Shown here: one piece after another, positions 53,908-63,000 of the stretch | How positions within the stretch are numbered: position 1 is the first letter of the stretch | Layout: each line of letters opens with the position of its first letter | Source of the DNA: Aliiroseovarius sp. Z3 | GTDB lineage: Bacteria; Pseudomonadota; Alphaproteobacteria; Rhodobacterales; Rhodobacteraceae | Length of the DNA: 64,000 nt | Assembly (NCBI RefSeq): GCF_029105185.1 | Contig: NZ_JAFMZK010000010.1 | Coordinates: 118,197 to 182,196 of the forward strand | Direction of reading: 5' to 3' | The notes under the pieces: model-generated | What the model was told of the DNA's origin: nothing | What the model saw: only the letters and a program-made list of their open reading frames with translations | The model's database searches: none | Position numbers and translations under genes: made by a program

Positions 53908-55029
53908 ATGAAAGTTCTGACAGCAACGCGCCTTGGCGCGATCGGTATTCTTATGTCTTCGGCCGTCTTTGCCCAGGACGATTTGAACGCATTGACGCCA
54001 GAGGATTTGCTGCCGCTGGCGCAGGCAGAAGGAACAGTGACTGTCTATTCCTTCACCAGCCGGATCGGTAAGGTAGAGGCCGCGTTTGAAGCGGCCTATC
54101 CAGACATCGACCTGCAAGGTTTCGACATTTCCTCGACCGAGCAGATTGCGCGGTTGAAGGCCGAAGCCCAGGCCGGTGTCACGAATGCGGACGTGGTCTA
54201 TATTTCGGATACGCCGGTTGTGCTGACCGAGTTGCTGGAAACCGGCATCATCGCGCCCTATGTGCCGCCCCGCGTTGCTGACCGGGTTCCGGCCGAGTAC
54301 CAGAGCCCGCTATTGGCGCAACGGCTTTCCACCAAGGTGCTCATGTATAACGAGGAGGCCAACCCGGATGGCGCTCCGGTCTCTAATCTGTGGGAACTGA
54401 CGACGGACGAATGGCGGGGCCGCGTTGTGATGGTCGATCCGCTTCAGCGGGGTGACTATCTTGATCTGATGACCGAGATCGTTTTGCGTTCGGACGAAAT
54501 GGCCGGGGCCTATAATGCGCAGTTTGGCGCGACAATTGATCTGGGCGGGGCCGCCAATGCGGGCGAGAAGTTCATCATGGACCTGTTTGCCAATGATGTG
54601 ATCCTTGTTGGGTCCACCGACGATGTGAATGCCGCCGTCGGGGTTCTGGGGCAGGAAAACCCGCCGGTCGGGTTCACCAGCTATTCCGACCGTCGTGACA
54701 ACGAGGACGAAGGTTGGGCGCTTCAGGTCGCCAATGGCGTCGCGCCCGCGCCGGGGATCATCTTCCCCGCTGTGCTGGCGCTGAGCGCCGAACCAAACAA
54801 CCCTGCGGCGGCGCGTCTGGTGATCGACTTCCTGATGGGGGACGAAACCGAGACGGGCGGGCCGGGTCTCGCACCCTTCTACGTGGCGGGCGACTATGTG
54901 ACACGCAGCGATATCCCGCCGCATCCCGATGCGGTTGCGCTGGACGATTTCACCGCATGGCGCATTGCCCCGGCACAGACTGCGACGATCCGTGCAGAGG
55001 TTGGCGACCTCATCCTGACGCTCCAATAG
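53908..55029 (+). CDS. ABC-transporter periplasmic binding protein (FbpA/AfuA type)
   Basis: 373 residues. A signal peptide (MKVLTATRLGAIGILMSSAV) should be cleaved after VFA at about residue 22. The mature part has the type II binding-protein pattern of the ferric/AfuA/phosphonate group (GTVTVYSFTSRIGKVEAAFE; NADVVYISDTPV; PVSNLWELTTDEWRGRVVM). Ferric-binding FbpA proteins use an adjacent Tyr-Tyr pair; no YY occurs here, so iron is unlikely. Because the operon has an RpiR/SIS regulator and a phosphatase, a phosphorylated organic ligand is a better guess. The AfuABC system is a known sugar-phosphate precedent in this family. Confidence 0.82.
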   Translation: MKVLTATRLGAIGILMSSAVFAQDDLNALTPEDLLPLAQAEGTVTVYSFTSRIGKVEAAFEAAYPDIDLQGFDISSTEQIARLKAEAQAGVTNADVVYISDTPVVLTELLETGIIAPYVPPRVADRVPAEYQSPLLAQRLSTKVLMYNEEANPDGAPVSNLWELTTDEWRGRVVMVDPLQRGDYLDLMTEIVLRSDEMAGAYNAQFGATIDLGGAANAGEKFIMDLFANDVILVGSTDDVNAAVGVLGQENPPVGFTSYSDRRDNEDEGWALQVANGVAPAPGIIFPAVLALSAEPNNPAAARLVIDFLMGDETETGGPGLAPFYVAGDYVTRSDIPPHPDAVALDDFTAWRIAPAQTATIRAEVGDLILTLQ

Positions 55030-55111
55030 AACATATCTCTCGGTCGGGGCGGGCATTTCGATTTGTCTGGCCCCGCGCTATTCTCACTCACCGATGCAAG
55101 GATGACTCTCG

Positions 55112-56857
55112 ATGGCGGATGTTGCCATAAGCGGGCCGGGGCGGCGTGTATTCTTCCGGCAAGGTACGATGCTGAAAGCGGTGGTTCTGGCGATCCTGGT
55201 TGCCCTGATCGTTCTGCCCCTCATGCGGACAGTGCTTTTCACGCTTCACCCCGACACGATCAGGGCCTGGTCGGATGTTCTGGTCGGCCGGTTGTCGACC
55301 AACCTGTTCTACAAGCCGTTGGGCAACACGCTGTTGATTGGTGCGGTCGTCGCGACGGGCTGTGTGCTGCTGGGCGGTTTCCTGGCCTGGCTCGTGGTGA
55401 TGACGAATGTTCCATTCCGCAAGACCATTGGTGTCATGGCGGCGCTTCCCTTCATGATCCCGTCCTTTGCGGCGGCGCTGGCCTGGGGGACGCTGTTTCG
55501 CAATGATCGCATTGGTGGGCAGGTTGGTTGGCTTCAGGGTCTTGGGCTGGAGATACCCGATTGGCTGGCCTGGGGCATGGTTCCCACGTTGATCGTGCTG
55601 GTGCTGCACTATTTCAGCCTGGCCTTCACCATCATTGCCGCCGCACTTGCCACAGTGAATTCTGATCTGGTCGAGGCGGCGCAGATCGCAGGGGCGAAGG
55701 GGCGGCGCATCCTTCTGGGGATCATTTTACCGGTGACCACGCCGGCGCTGGTTGCGGCGGGGTCGCTTTGTTTTGCGGGCGCAGTGTCGAATTTCGCCAC
55801 CCCGGCATTGCTGGGGCTGCCGGTCCGGATGCAGACCCTGTCCACGCGCCTTTTCGGCATGATCGAGGTGGGGCAGGTCGGGCGTGGCTATGTCATCGGC
55901 ATCCTGCTGGTACTTGTCTCGGGCATATTTCTCTGGGCGGGCAATCGCGTCGTTTCGGGCCGTCGATCCTATACGACGATCACCGGCAAGGGTGGCCGGG
56001 CCAAGCGGTTCGATCTTCGTGGCGCGCGCTGGCCGCTTTACGCGATCGCGATGGCGGTTCTTGTCAGCTCGACCGTGGTTCCGGTGATCGTGTTGACCGC
56101 GTCAAGCCTTGCGCCGTCCTCGGCCAATCTGTTTTCCGGCTGGACGCTGCACTACTGGGTCGGGCAGAGCGATCCGTCTTTCGCTCAAGGCATTCCCGGC
56201 ATCGCCCATAACGACGATATTGTGCGGGCGCTGACCATCACGCTTGGCCTTGGGATGGCGGTCGCATTCACCGGTATGTTCGTGGGGCTTCTGGCTTCTT
56301 ATACAACTGCGCGCTACCGGGCAGGATGGATGTCCGCGGCGATCACCCAGATCAGCTTTCTGCCGCTGCTGGTGCCGGGCATTGCCTTTGGCGCGGCCTA
56401 TATCGCCTATCTTGGCGCACCGATCGGGCCTTTTCCGGCACTCTATGGCACCTTCGCCTTGTTGGTGATCGCAGCGACCGGCTATCTGTTGCCGTTCTCG
56501 GTGCAGACCGGGCGAGCGGTGATTCAGCAGGTCGGGGGAGAGCTTGAGGAAAGCGCCCGGATCACCGGTGCGGGTTTCTTCCGCCGTCTGGTGCAAATCA
56601 CCGTGCCGCTGGCGGTTCGTGGCCTGGCGGCGGGCGGCATCCTGATCTTCGTCAAGATCATCCGCGATCTGTCCCTGGTTGTGCTTCTCTTTACCCCGAC
56701 CATGCCGGTGCTTTCGGTCGTGGCCTATCGCTATGCCTCGGAAGGGTTCGGGCAGTTCGCCAACGCGATCACCGTCATTATCATGTTCATCTCCATCGCG
56801 GCCACGCTGATTGCGAACCGGCTGCAATCGAAATCCCAGCCCTGGCTGCAGAACTAA
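55112..56857 (+). CDS. ABC-transporter permease, double-length FbpB type
   Basis: 581 residues with about 12 membrane segments in two homologous halves. Each half has an EAA loop that docks the ATPase: EAAQIAGAKGRRILLGIILP near residue 190 and EESARITGAGFFRRLVQITV near residue 480. This fused layout is usual for FbpB/AfuB importers of ferric ion, phosphonates or sugar phosphates. It is inner-membrane. It starts 82 bp after the binding-protein gene and ends 9 bp before the ATPase gene. Confidence 0.9.
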   Translation: MADVAISGPGRRVFFRQGTMLKAVVLAILVALIVLPLMRTVLFTLHPDTIRAWSDVLVGRLSTNLFYKPLGNTLLIGAVVATGCVLLGGFLAWLVVMTNVPFRKTIGVMAALPFMIPSFAAALAWGTLFRNDRIGGQVGWLQGLGLEIPDWLAWGMVPTLIVLVLHYFSLAFTIIAAALATVNSDLVEAAQIAGAKGRRILLGIILPVTTPALVAAGSLCFAGAVSNFATPALLGLPVRMQTLSTRLFGMIEVGQVGRGYVIGILLVLVSGIFLWAGNRVVSGRRSYTTITGKGGRAKRFDLRGARWPLYAIAMAVLVSSTVVPVIVLTASSLAPSSANLFSGWTLHYWVGQSDPSFAQGIPGIAHNDDIVRALTITLGLGMAVAFTGMFVGLLASYTTARYRAGWMSAAITQISFLPLLVPGIAFGAAYIAYLGAPIGPFPALYGTFALLVIAATGYLLPFSVQTGRAVIQQVGGELEESARITGAGFFRRLVQITVPLAVRGLAAGGILIFVKIIRDLSLVVLLFTPTMPVLSVVAYRYASEGFGQFANAITVIIMFISIAATLIANRLQSKSQPWLQN

Positions 56858-56866
56858 AGGTAACTC

Positions 56867-57925
56867 ATGCTGGAAATCCGCAATCTTACGAAACGCTTTG
56901 GTGATTTCGAGGCCGTCAAGGATGTCTCGATCTCGGTTCCCGATGGCGCCTTCCTTGTTCTGTTGGGGCCATCGGGCTGTGGCAAGACCACGCTTTTGCG
57001 CATGCTGGCCGGTCTGGAATTGCCGACGGCGGGGCAGATCGTCTTTGACGGGCAGACCGTATCGGATGGGGATCGTGGCTGGACCGTCGATCCCGCAAAA
57101 CGCAATTCCGGTCTGGTGTTCCAGTCCTATGCTCTTTGGCCGCATATGTCGGTGCGGGGCAACGTGGAATGGCCACTGAAGGTTATGAATATGCCCAGGG
57201 CGCAGCGGGCGGAACGGGTTGCGGAAGTTCTGACCCTGCTTGATATCGCCGCGTTGGCCGACCGATACCCGAACGAGATCTCAGGCGGCCAGCAACAACG
57301 TGTGGCCATCGCCCGCACCATTGCGCCGAAACCCGGTGTTCTTCTGTTCGACGAACCACTGTCCAACCTTGATGCCAAGCTGCGCGTCGAAATGCGGACC
57401 GAGCTGATGCGGCTGCACCGCGCGACCGGGGCAACAACCGTTTATGTGACCCACGATCAGATCGAGGCGATGACCATGGCCAGCCATGTCGCGGTGATGA
57501 ACCAAGGCCGCGTGCAGCAATTCGGCACACCCGCCGATCTGGTCGATCACCCCGAAACGGCCTTTGTGGCGACGTTCGTCGGGACGCCGGCCAACAACAT
57601 GGTTCCAGTTGTCAAGAATGGCTCTGGTTACAGGGTTGGCGGACGGCACATGCCACTAACGCCTCCTGCGGATGAGTGTCTGGCGATGTATCGCGCCGAG
57701 AAGATGACATTGAGCGACAATGAGGGCGAGCGCACCTTGCCAATGGAGCTGGTCGAGACAAGTGCGATTGCCGGGCGGGTGATGATCACGGGTCTTTCCG
57801 AGGGGCTGCGCCTGACGGCCATCATGGACACTTTGCCCAACGCGCAGATTGGCGACACGGTTCAGTTTTGCCTGCCCGCCGAACCGGACGGTTGGTTTGA
57901 CCCCGATGGCGAAAGGATCGGCTGA
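56867..57925 (+). CDS. ABC-transporter ATP-binding protein
   Basis: 352 residues. Walker A GPSGCGKTT is near residues 37-45, the signature is ISGGQQQRVAIART and Walker B is VLLFDEPLSNLDA, with the switch His in YVTHDQIEA. A C-terminal TOBE-like domain (about 270-350) fits importers of the FbpC/PotA group. It powers uptake with the permease encoded just upstream. Its last base is shared with the next gene's start (1-nt overlap), so the phosphatase is translationally coupled. Confidence 0.92.
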   Translation: MLEIRNLTKRFGDFEAVKDVSISVPDGAFLVLLGPSGCGKTTLLRMLAGLELPTAGQIVFDGQTVSDGDRGWTVDPAKRNSGLVFQSYALWPHMSVRGNVEWPLKVMNMPRAQRAERVAEVLTLLDIAALADRYPNEISGGQQQRVAIARTIAPKPGVLLFDEPLSNLDAKLRVEMRTELMRLHRATGATTVYVTHDQIEAMTMASHVAVMNQGRVQQFGTPADLVDHPETAFVATFVGTPANNMVPVVKNGSGYRVGGRHMPLTPPADECLAMYRAEKMTLSDNEGERTLPMELVETSAIAGRVMITGLSEGLRLTAIMDTLPNAQIGDTVQFCLPAEPDGWFDPDGERIG

Positions 57926-58524
57926 TGCGGTTGTTGCTGGTCCGGCACGGACAATCGGAATGGAATGCGGAACGACGCTTGCAAGGGCAGGCAGATATCG
58001 GGCTTTCCGAACTGGGAAAGGCGCAGGCAAATGCGCTGCGGCCGGTGATTGAAGACATAGCGCCTTGTCGCACCATCGCGTCGGATCTGAAGCGCGTGCG
58101 CGAAACCGCCACGCGGATCGGTGCCGAGGCACCCCGGTTCACGCGCGGCTTGCGCGAGATTGATGTCGGCGACTGGAGCGGTCGGTCCATCGACGAGCTT
58201 CTTTCGGAAGATGAAGCCGCTTATCAGGGCTGGCGGGCAGGGACAATCGCGCCGCCTGGCGGAGAAGCGTGGGACGATTTCGCCGCCCGGGTTACGGGCG
58301 TGGTCGAGGCAGAACAGTTGCGGGATTGCCGTAACCTTTTGATTGTGTGCCACGGTGGTGTCATTCGGGCGCTTCTGCAGCGCTTCATTGGTCTACAGCC
58401 CGCGCATATCATCCCCGTCGCGCCAGCAAGCCTGACCGCTTTGCGTCTTGGAAACGGAAGGCCCGCCCGTTTGGAGTTGTTTAACTATCTGCCGGACGGG
58501 CTTGAGTTCGGAGCGCCCGACTGA
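57925..58524 (+). CDS. Histidine-phosphatase-family phosphatase
   Basis: 199 residues of the phosphoglycerate-mutase-like (branch 1) superfamily. LLLVRHGQSEWNAERRLQGQ carries the phospho-accepting RHG motif at residues 7-9. The second catalytic histidine is in LIVCHGGVIRALLQ, and GLREIDVGDWSG follows the family pattern. There is no signal peptide, so it acts in the cytoplasm. Overlaps of 1 nt with both neighbours tie it to the importer, and this suggests that it removes phosphate from the imported compound. Homologues act on many phosphoesters, so substrate is open. Confidence 0.86.
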   Translation: MRLLLVRHGQSEWNAERRLQGQADIGLSELGKAQANALRPVIEDIAPCRTIASDLKRVRETATRIGAEAPRFTRGLREIDVGDWSGRSIDELLSEDEAAYQGWRAGTIAPPGGEAWDDFAARVTGVVEAEQLRDCRNLLIVCHGGVIRALLQRFIGLQPAHIIPVAPASLTALRLGNGRPARLELFNYLPDGLEFGAPD

Positions 58525-59501
58525 TGCTTCTGGATCTGGCAATGCTGACGCTTGGATGTGGGCTGTTGTTTTACGGCGGTGACTGGTTGGTCGATGGCGT
58601 GTTACGGCTGGCTGCGCGGCTCAGCGTGCCACATGTGATTGTCGCGTTCGTCGTGATGGGGTTCGGGACGTCAGCCCCCGAATTGTTCGTGTCGGTCAAT
58701 GCGATGCTGGCTGCGGCCCCGGACATCGCCCTTGGCAATGTTGTCGGTAGCAATATCGCAAACCTGCTTTTGGTTATGGCGCTTGCCGGGCTGATCGCCC
58801 CGCTGGCCACTGACGCAGGCATCCTTCGCACCGACGGCACGGCAATGCTGGCCTCGGCCTTGGGGTTGGGTGTGGCGGCGATGGATGGGGTCGTCTCGCG
58901 GCTTGATGCGACGGTGCTGATCCTTGGAATGCTGATTTATCTGGGCCTACGCTGGCGTCGGTCGGGCGATCAAGACCCCTCGGTTGATGTCCTGCCGACC
59001 AGTTTGGGTATGGCTGTGATTGTGAGTGGTGCGGCACTTCTTGCACTGGCGGTCGGGGCGCATGTTTTTATCGACGCTGCGATCAGCATTGCACACCGGT
59101 TGGGCCTTTCTGAAGGGCTGATCGGGCTGAGCGTCGTGGCCATCGGCACCTCTCTGCCCGAAATGGCGGCCTGCATCACGGCAGCGTTGCGCAGACAATC
59201 GGCGATGATCCTTGGCGGCGTTTTGGGCAGCAATGTCTTTAACGGGACGATTGTGCTGGGGGCAGCCGCATGGGTGATGCCCGTACCGATTGGCGCCGAT
59301 TTTGCAGGGTTCTGGATACCTGCGATGATCGGGGCCACGGTCATCAGCATTCTTTTCCTCAGAACAGGGTTCACGCTGAGCCGTCGCGAATCAACGATCA
59401 TGCTGATGATCTATGTGGTGATCTTCGCGATGGCCGGTCCCGCCTCGTTCGCTGCTGGCGGGCAGTTTGACGCTGTCATGTCAAAATCAGACGGCGTGTG
59501 A
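58524..59501 (+). CDS. Calcium/cation antiporter (CaCA family, YrbG-like)
   Basis: 325 residues with about 10 membrane segments and two inverted alpha-repeats: GFGTSAPELFVSVNAM with GNVVGSNIANLLLVM, and AIGTSLPEMAACITAAL with GVLGSNVFNGTIVLG. The paired Glu/Asn residues (SAPE, GSN) form the ion site of sodium/calcium exchangers. It expels Ca2+ or another cation in exchange for Na+ or H+. It overlaps the phosphatase gene by 1 nt, an uncommon pairing. Its 3' end overlaps the convergent rrf2 gene by 15 nt. Confidence 0.88.
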   Translation: MLLDLAMLTLGCGLLFYGGDWLVDGVLRLAARLSVPHVIVAFVVMGFGTSAPELFVSVNAMLAAAPDIALGNVVGSNIANLLLVMALAGLIAPLATDAGILRTDGTAMLASALGLGVAAMDGVVSRLDATVLILGMLIYLGLRWRRSGDQDPSVDVLPTSLGMAVIVSGAALLALAVGAHVFIDAAISIAHRLGLSEGLIGLSVVAIGTSLPEMAACITAALRRQSAMILGGVLGSNVFNGTIVLGAAAWVMPVPIGADFAGFWIPAMIGATVISILFLRTGFTLSRRESTIMLMIYVVIFAMAGPASFAAGGQFDAVMSKSDGV

Positions 59502-59948
59502 GGACCGATCACGCTTGGCCTGATGTTTCGCGACCTCTTTGCGCGGTCCTTGAAACAACTGAGCGACCGTGACATTGGCGATCCGGCTCTCAAACTCTGT
59601 CCGGGCTGCATCCAGTGCCCCGGCAACCGCTTCGTTGGCGGCGCGTTCGAGCAGACAATCGGGCGTGTCGCCAGCGGGTCCGAGCGCGAAGAGGTTGGGC
59701 GTCCCAAGCGCGGCATAGACATCGGCAAGGCTGATCTCATCCAGGCTTTTTGTCAGATGCCAGCCCCCTCCATGACCCTTTGTCGAACTGACCATCCCCG
59801 CTTCGCGCAGCCCAGCCATGGTGCGGCGCACGAGCGAGGGGTTCATGCCCAGCATCTGGCCAAGCATGTCCGAGGTCACCGGATCTTTGATCTCATCGAG
59901 ATGCAGCAGGACGTGCAGAACACGCGGAAGTCGGTTGTCGGTGGGCAT
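59487..59948 (-). CDS. Rrf2-family transcriptional regulator
   Basis: 153 residues. The winged helix (PVTSDMLGQMLGMNPSLVRR, then TMAGLREAGMVSSTKGHGGG) matches Rrf2/YwnA proteins. The three-cysteine Fe-S site of IscR/NsrR is absent; only one Cys remains (GDTPDCLLERA), so it is probably not an Fe-S sensor and may sense thiol-reactive compounds. It is divergent from an MFS efflux gene whose promoter carries a perfect palindrome, so it likely represses that gene. Confidence 0.85.
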   Translation of the reverse strand: MPTDNRLPRVLHVLLHLDEIKDPVTSDMLGQMLGMNPSLVRRTMAGLREAGMVSSTKGHGGGWHLTKSLDEISLADVYAALGTPNLFALGPAGDTPDCLLERAANEAVAGALDAARTEFESRIANVTVAQLFQGPRKEVAKHQAKRDRSSHAV

Positions 59949-60011
59949 GGCGTTCCTTTTTCGGTGACACTAACGAATTGTTCCTTACGTGACAAACAAA
60001 AGCACAAGGGA

Positions 60012-60045
60012 TTGACGTTGATTTATACGTGACTTATAAAGTCAC
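60012..60045 (+). promoter_or_regulatory. Promoter and Rrf2 operator of the MFS efflux gene
   Basis: TTGACG (60012-60017) and TATAAA (60035-60040) are spaced by exactly 17 bp. The perfect palindrome GTGACTT-ATA-AAGTCAC (60029-60045) covers the -10 box, so a bound regulator would block transcription. A related GTGAC word lies near 59990. Confidence 0.78.
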
Positions 60046-60066
60046 AAGAATCAAAAACGAGGCACC

Positions 60067-61497
60067 ATGCTTACGGAAACCCATCCCCGCACCATTGGCT
60101 CCATCCGCCAATGGCTTGCCACCGCCTGCCTGATGCTGGGCGCGTTCATGAACATACTCGACGCAACCATCGTCAATCTGGCCCTGCCCGCGATCCGCGA
60201 CGACCTCGGTACAAGCGACAATGCGTTGCAATGGGTGTTGGTGGTTTATGTGCTGACGTTCGCCGCCGGGCTGCTGCCGTTCGGGCGGTTTGGCGACGTT
60301 TACGGTCGCCGCAACGTCTTCGTCCTCGGACTTGTCGGGTTCATGGCAACCTCGCTCGCTGCCGGGGCTTCGCCAGATACTACCACCTTGATTGTTGCCA
60401 GGGCGCTACAGGGCCTGACCGCCGCCGCCATGGTGCCGCAAGTGCTGGCGATCATCCACGGCTTGTTCGCCGAGGATGACCGGGGCAAGGCAATCGGCTA
60501 TTTCGGCATGATATCGGCCCTTGGTGCCATCGCTGGGCCGGTGATTGGTGGGGCGGTGATCTCGGGCGATCTGTTCGGCCTCGGTTGGCGGGCAATCTTT
60601 CTGATCAACCTGCCGTTCGGGCTGGTGGCCCTTGCTGGCGTATTCTCGTTCTTGCCCGCTGCCGCCGACAGGGCTGGCGGCAGGGCGGACTGGACCGGAG
60701 CCTTGTTCTTTGCGCTTGCCATGGCGGCGCTGGTCTATCCGATGATCGAAGGGCGCAGTCTGGGCTGGCCCTTGTATCTTGCGGTCTTTCCCGTTTTCGC
60801 CGTGCTGTTGGCACTTGTGTTCTGGCAGCGTCAGAGGTCGCTTGGACGCTTGGGTCGCATCCAGACATTGCCCACCAGCCTGATTGTTGTGCCCGGCTTT
60901 GTCACAGGGGTTGCGGCGGTCATGATCCTGATCAGCGGTATGGCGGGCACCATGGTGGTGCTGGCGATCTTCCTGCAATCCGGGTTGGGTTTGACCCCGG
61001 CGCAGGCGGGTCTTGCCATTGCGCCACATCCGACAGCGGCGATGATCGCCTCGATGATAACAGGCCGGTTTGGGTCCAGATGGCTGGGATTGCGGATCAC
61101 TCTCGGCATTCTGGTGCTGCTTGCCGGCATGGTCTGGCTGCGTTTGCTTGTCGGTGGGATGGACGGTGGGCGCGACATCCTGGCCCCACTTCTTTTGATC
61201 GGTTTCGGCGCGGGCACGGCCTTTGTCGGGCTGTTTCAGATTACCTTGTCCAGTGTGTCCGGCCCTGATGCAGGCGCGGGATCCGGCGCGCTACAGGCCT
61301 TTCAGCAGGTCGGTATTGCCCTTGGGATCGCCATAGTCGGACACCTGTTCTTTTCGCGGCTCGGCGGTGTCTCCGATCCCACAATTTATCGCGATGCAAT
61401 CGGGATTGCTTTGCTCTATCCAATCTTCGCTTTCGCGGGGCTTTGCCTGGCTTCCTTGCGACATACCCTCTTTGGAAAGGGCCGAGATGAAACCTGA
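60067..61497 (+). CDS. MFS multidrug efflux transporter, DHA2 family
   Basis: 476 residues with about 14 membrane segments. MNILDATIVNLALPAIRDDL is the motif D1 region of drug:H+ antiporters, and FGRFGDVYGRRNVFVLG is motif A; motif C-like ISALGAIAGPVIGG follows. It exports drugs or other small toxic compounds. It is divergent from rrf2 and followed by a truncated methyltransferase gene that overlaps its end by 11 nt. Confidence 0.9.
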   Translation: MLTETHPRTIGSIRQWLATACLMLGAFMNILDATIVNLALPAIRDDLGTSDNALQWVLVVYVLTFAAGLLPFGRFGDVYGRRNVFVLGLVGFMATSLAAGASPDTTTLIVARALQGLTAAAMVPQVLAIIHGLFAEDDRGKAIGYFGMISALGAIAGPVIGGAVISGDLFGLGWRAIFLINLPFGLVALAGVFSFLPAAADRAGGRADWTGALFFALAMAALVYPMIEGRSLGWPLYLAVFPVFAVLLALVFWQRQRSLGRLGRIQTLPTSLIVVPGFVTGVAAVMILISGMAGTMVVLAIFLQSGLGLTPAQAGLAIAPHPTAAMIASMITGRFGSRWLGLRITLGILVLLAGMVWLRLLVGGMDGGRDILAPLLLIGFGAGTAFVGLFQITLSSVSGPDAGAGSGALQAFQQVGIALGIAIVGHLFFSRLGGVSDPTIYRDAIGIALLYPIFAFAGLCLASLRHTLFGKGRDET

Positions 61498-61717
61498 CAT
61501 TGACGGAAAGACGCCGGAAGCGTTCTGGGAAGAGCGCTATGAAAACCGTAGCGGCAAGACCAGCGGCAAGCCAACCCACACGCTTGAGACCTTTGCAAGT
61601 GGGCGCGCGCCGGGTGAGGCGCTTGACCTAGGCTGCGCCTGTTGCGATGACGTTGTTTGGTTGGCTAAAGGGATGGCAGGCGCCGCCCTTTTCGACAGAA
61701 TGATTGAAGGCCCATAA
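61487..61717 (+). pseudogene. SAM-dependent methyltransferase, truncated
   Basis: From ATG 61487 the frame gives MKPDIDGKTPEAFWEERYEN, then THTLETFASGRAPGEALDLG and a motif I region CACCDDVVWLAKG, which corresponds to the DLGCGxGxDxxWLA of class I methyltransferases. The motif is damaged (Gly residues replaced by Cys) and the frame ends after 76 codons, where about 200 are usual. Rrf2-MFS-methyltransferase groupings exist in related genomes, so this is probably the decayed third gene. Confidence 0.65.
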
Positions 61718-61812
61718 TGTTTGCCAGACGGATCATACCGTGACCCGCGTATCGGCAGGCATCGTATTCCGGCGATCTCAGTAATCAAGTATGCAGCCAA
61801 GTTTAGCCTTCA

Positions 61813-62751
61813 TTACAAAACTAAAGATCTCGCATTCGCATAATGGCGCTGCACAAGTTTCTTTATCAGTCTACCCCGTTCAGGTATCAAACGCACAGGT
61901 TTTGGCATGAAGTTAGGGTCCAGTATTGCGGGAAACAATGTCTCTATTTCTTGTCGCGCTTTAGCTGATAAACTCTTGAGTGCTTCTTTGCCTACGAAGA
62001 GGCTTTCCGTCACGCTACCGTTTGCATAAATCAACTGATGTGCATCAAACAATATGTGGAAATACTCGACCTCTTTCGCATCTTGATCGATTTCAATGCC
62101 GCTGAGAGGTAAAAGTTTGTTGGCAGGAAGTAACACCTCTCGCTCTCCTAATATACGTAGCGCTATTGCGGACCTCGACAACACACGGTGTTGCGGTGAG
62201 ACGAGCAAATCTTCGGTAGGAGAGTTTATTCCGAGCGCTCCTGCTCGAATACGGATCGGTCTCAGCTTTGGCGTTAGTTTTAAGTCAATCGCATCAAGCC
62301 TAGTTGAGCCGATCCAGCGAATTGGTTGATAACCACAATCCAGTGTCTGGACACGATCTCCAACCCCCAATTCTTCAATTGCTATATAACCACGGTCAGT
62401 TTTGATTTTCGTACCACGTGAAAAACAAACAACACCAACGTTAATAATATTTGAAATAACTGAGAAGTTACCTCGCGGTGCTCCTTGGTCGTCAATGATC
62501 GTTGCATTCACCACACGAACAGGCGGTGTTTCACCAGGCAGCGGGACGTCGGTGGCTGTAACAGTTACCCAACCTTCAGGCAGGACGATATTAAGCGTTT
62601 CGATCTCACCATCGATTTGGCCAGTTGCAATGTTGATAGATCCCGTGAAGTCTTCGAGGATATTCAGAGTAATGGTGTCATCTTCACCATTACCTCCAAA
62701 ATTCTCGCTGATCAGCGCACCTGCGCCCGCGTTAATCACTATGTCTGCCAT
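61813..62751 (-). CDS. Hint-domain (Hedgehog/intein-like) protein
   Basis: 312 residues. Residues 1-108 are an acidic, beta-rich N-terminal part (DIVINAGAGALISENFGGNG; DDTITLNILEDFTGSI) without an obvious signal peptide. Residues ~109-250 form a Hint_2 domain: Cys109 in CFSRGTKIKTDRGYIAIEEL is the expected nucleophile, followed by GDRVQTLD, QPIRWIG and the conserved VSPQHRVL. Hint domains can self-cleave at the Cys. Such proteins are numerous in Rhodobacterales, often secreted by type I systems. The gene is more AT-rich than its neighbours, which suggests transfer. Function is unknown. Confidence 0.8.
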   Translation of the reverse strand: MADIVINAGAGALISENFGGNGEDDTITLNILEDFTGSINIATGQIDGEIETLNIVLPEGWVTVTATDVPLPGETPPVRVVNATIIDDQGAPRGNFSVISNIINVGVVCFSRGTKIKTDRGYIAIEELGVGDRVQTLDCGYQPIRWIGSTRLDAIDLKLTPKLRPIRIRAGALGINSPTEDLLVSPQHRVLSRSAIALRILGEREVLLPANKLLPLSGIEIDQDAKEVEYFHILFDAHQLIYANGSVTESLFVGKEALKSLSAKARQEIETLFPAILDPNFMPKPVRLIPERGRLIKKLVQRHYANARSLVL

Positions 62752-63000
62752 TTCGGAGCGCTACTTTTAGTAATTTAGCTTCTTATCTACACTTACGATA
62801 GCAACAGCAACGATGTTAACAGCCTAGAGTATAATATATTCGCCTAAAACCAGACTTCTCAAGAGCTGTAGAACCCTGTGGCGATCGACCCGCGCGAACC
62901 CCGCGAAAAGTTGCATTCTTCGTTTGTCACGAAAACGTCCTCCACCTGAAATGGGGTAAGTTACAGGCAGTGTCCCGATAGTCCGTACATATCTATACAC
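62752..63000. other. Intergenic region, no clear gene
   Basis: About 250 bp, AT-rich on the left. A small minus-strand open frame (62824-63066) has no recognisable features. It presumably contains the promoter of the Hint gene. Confidence 0.35.

Noticed and set aside
53908..57925. Ferric iron ABC transporter (FbpABC)
   Set aside because: The binding protein has no adjacent Tyr pair, and the operon has an RpiR regulator and a phosphatase, so an iron substrate is not supported.
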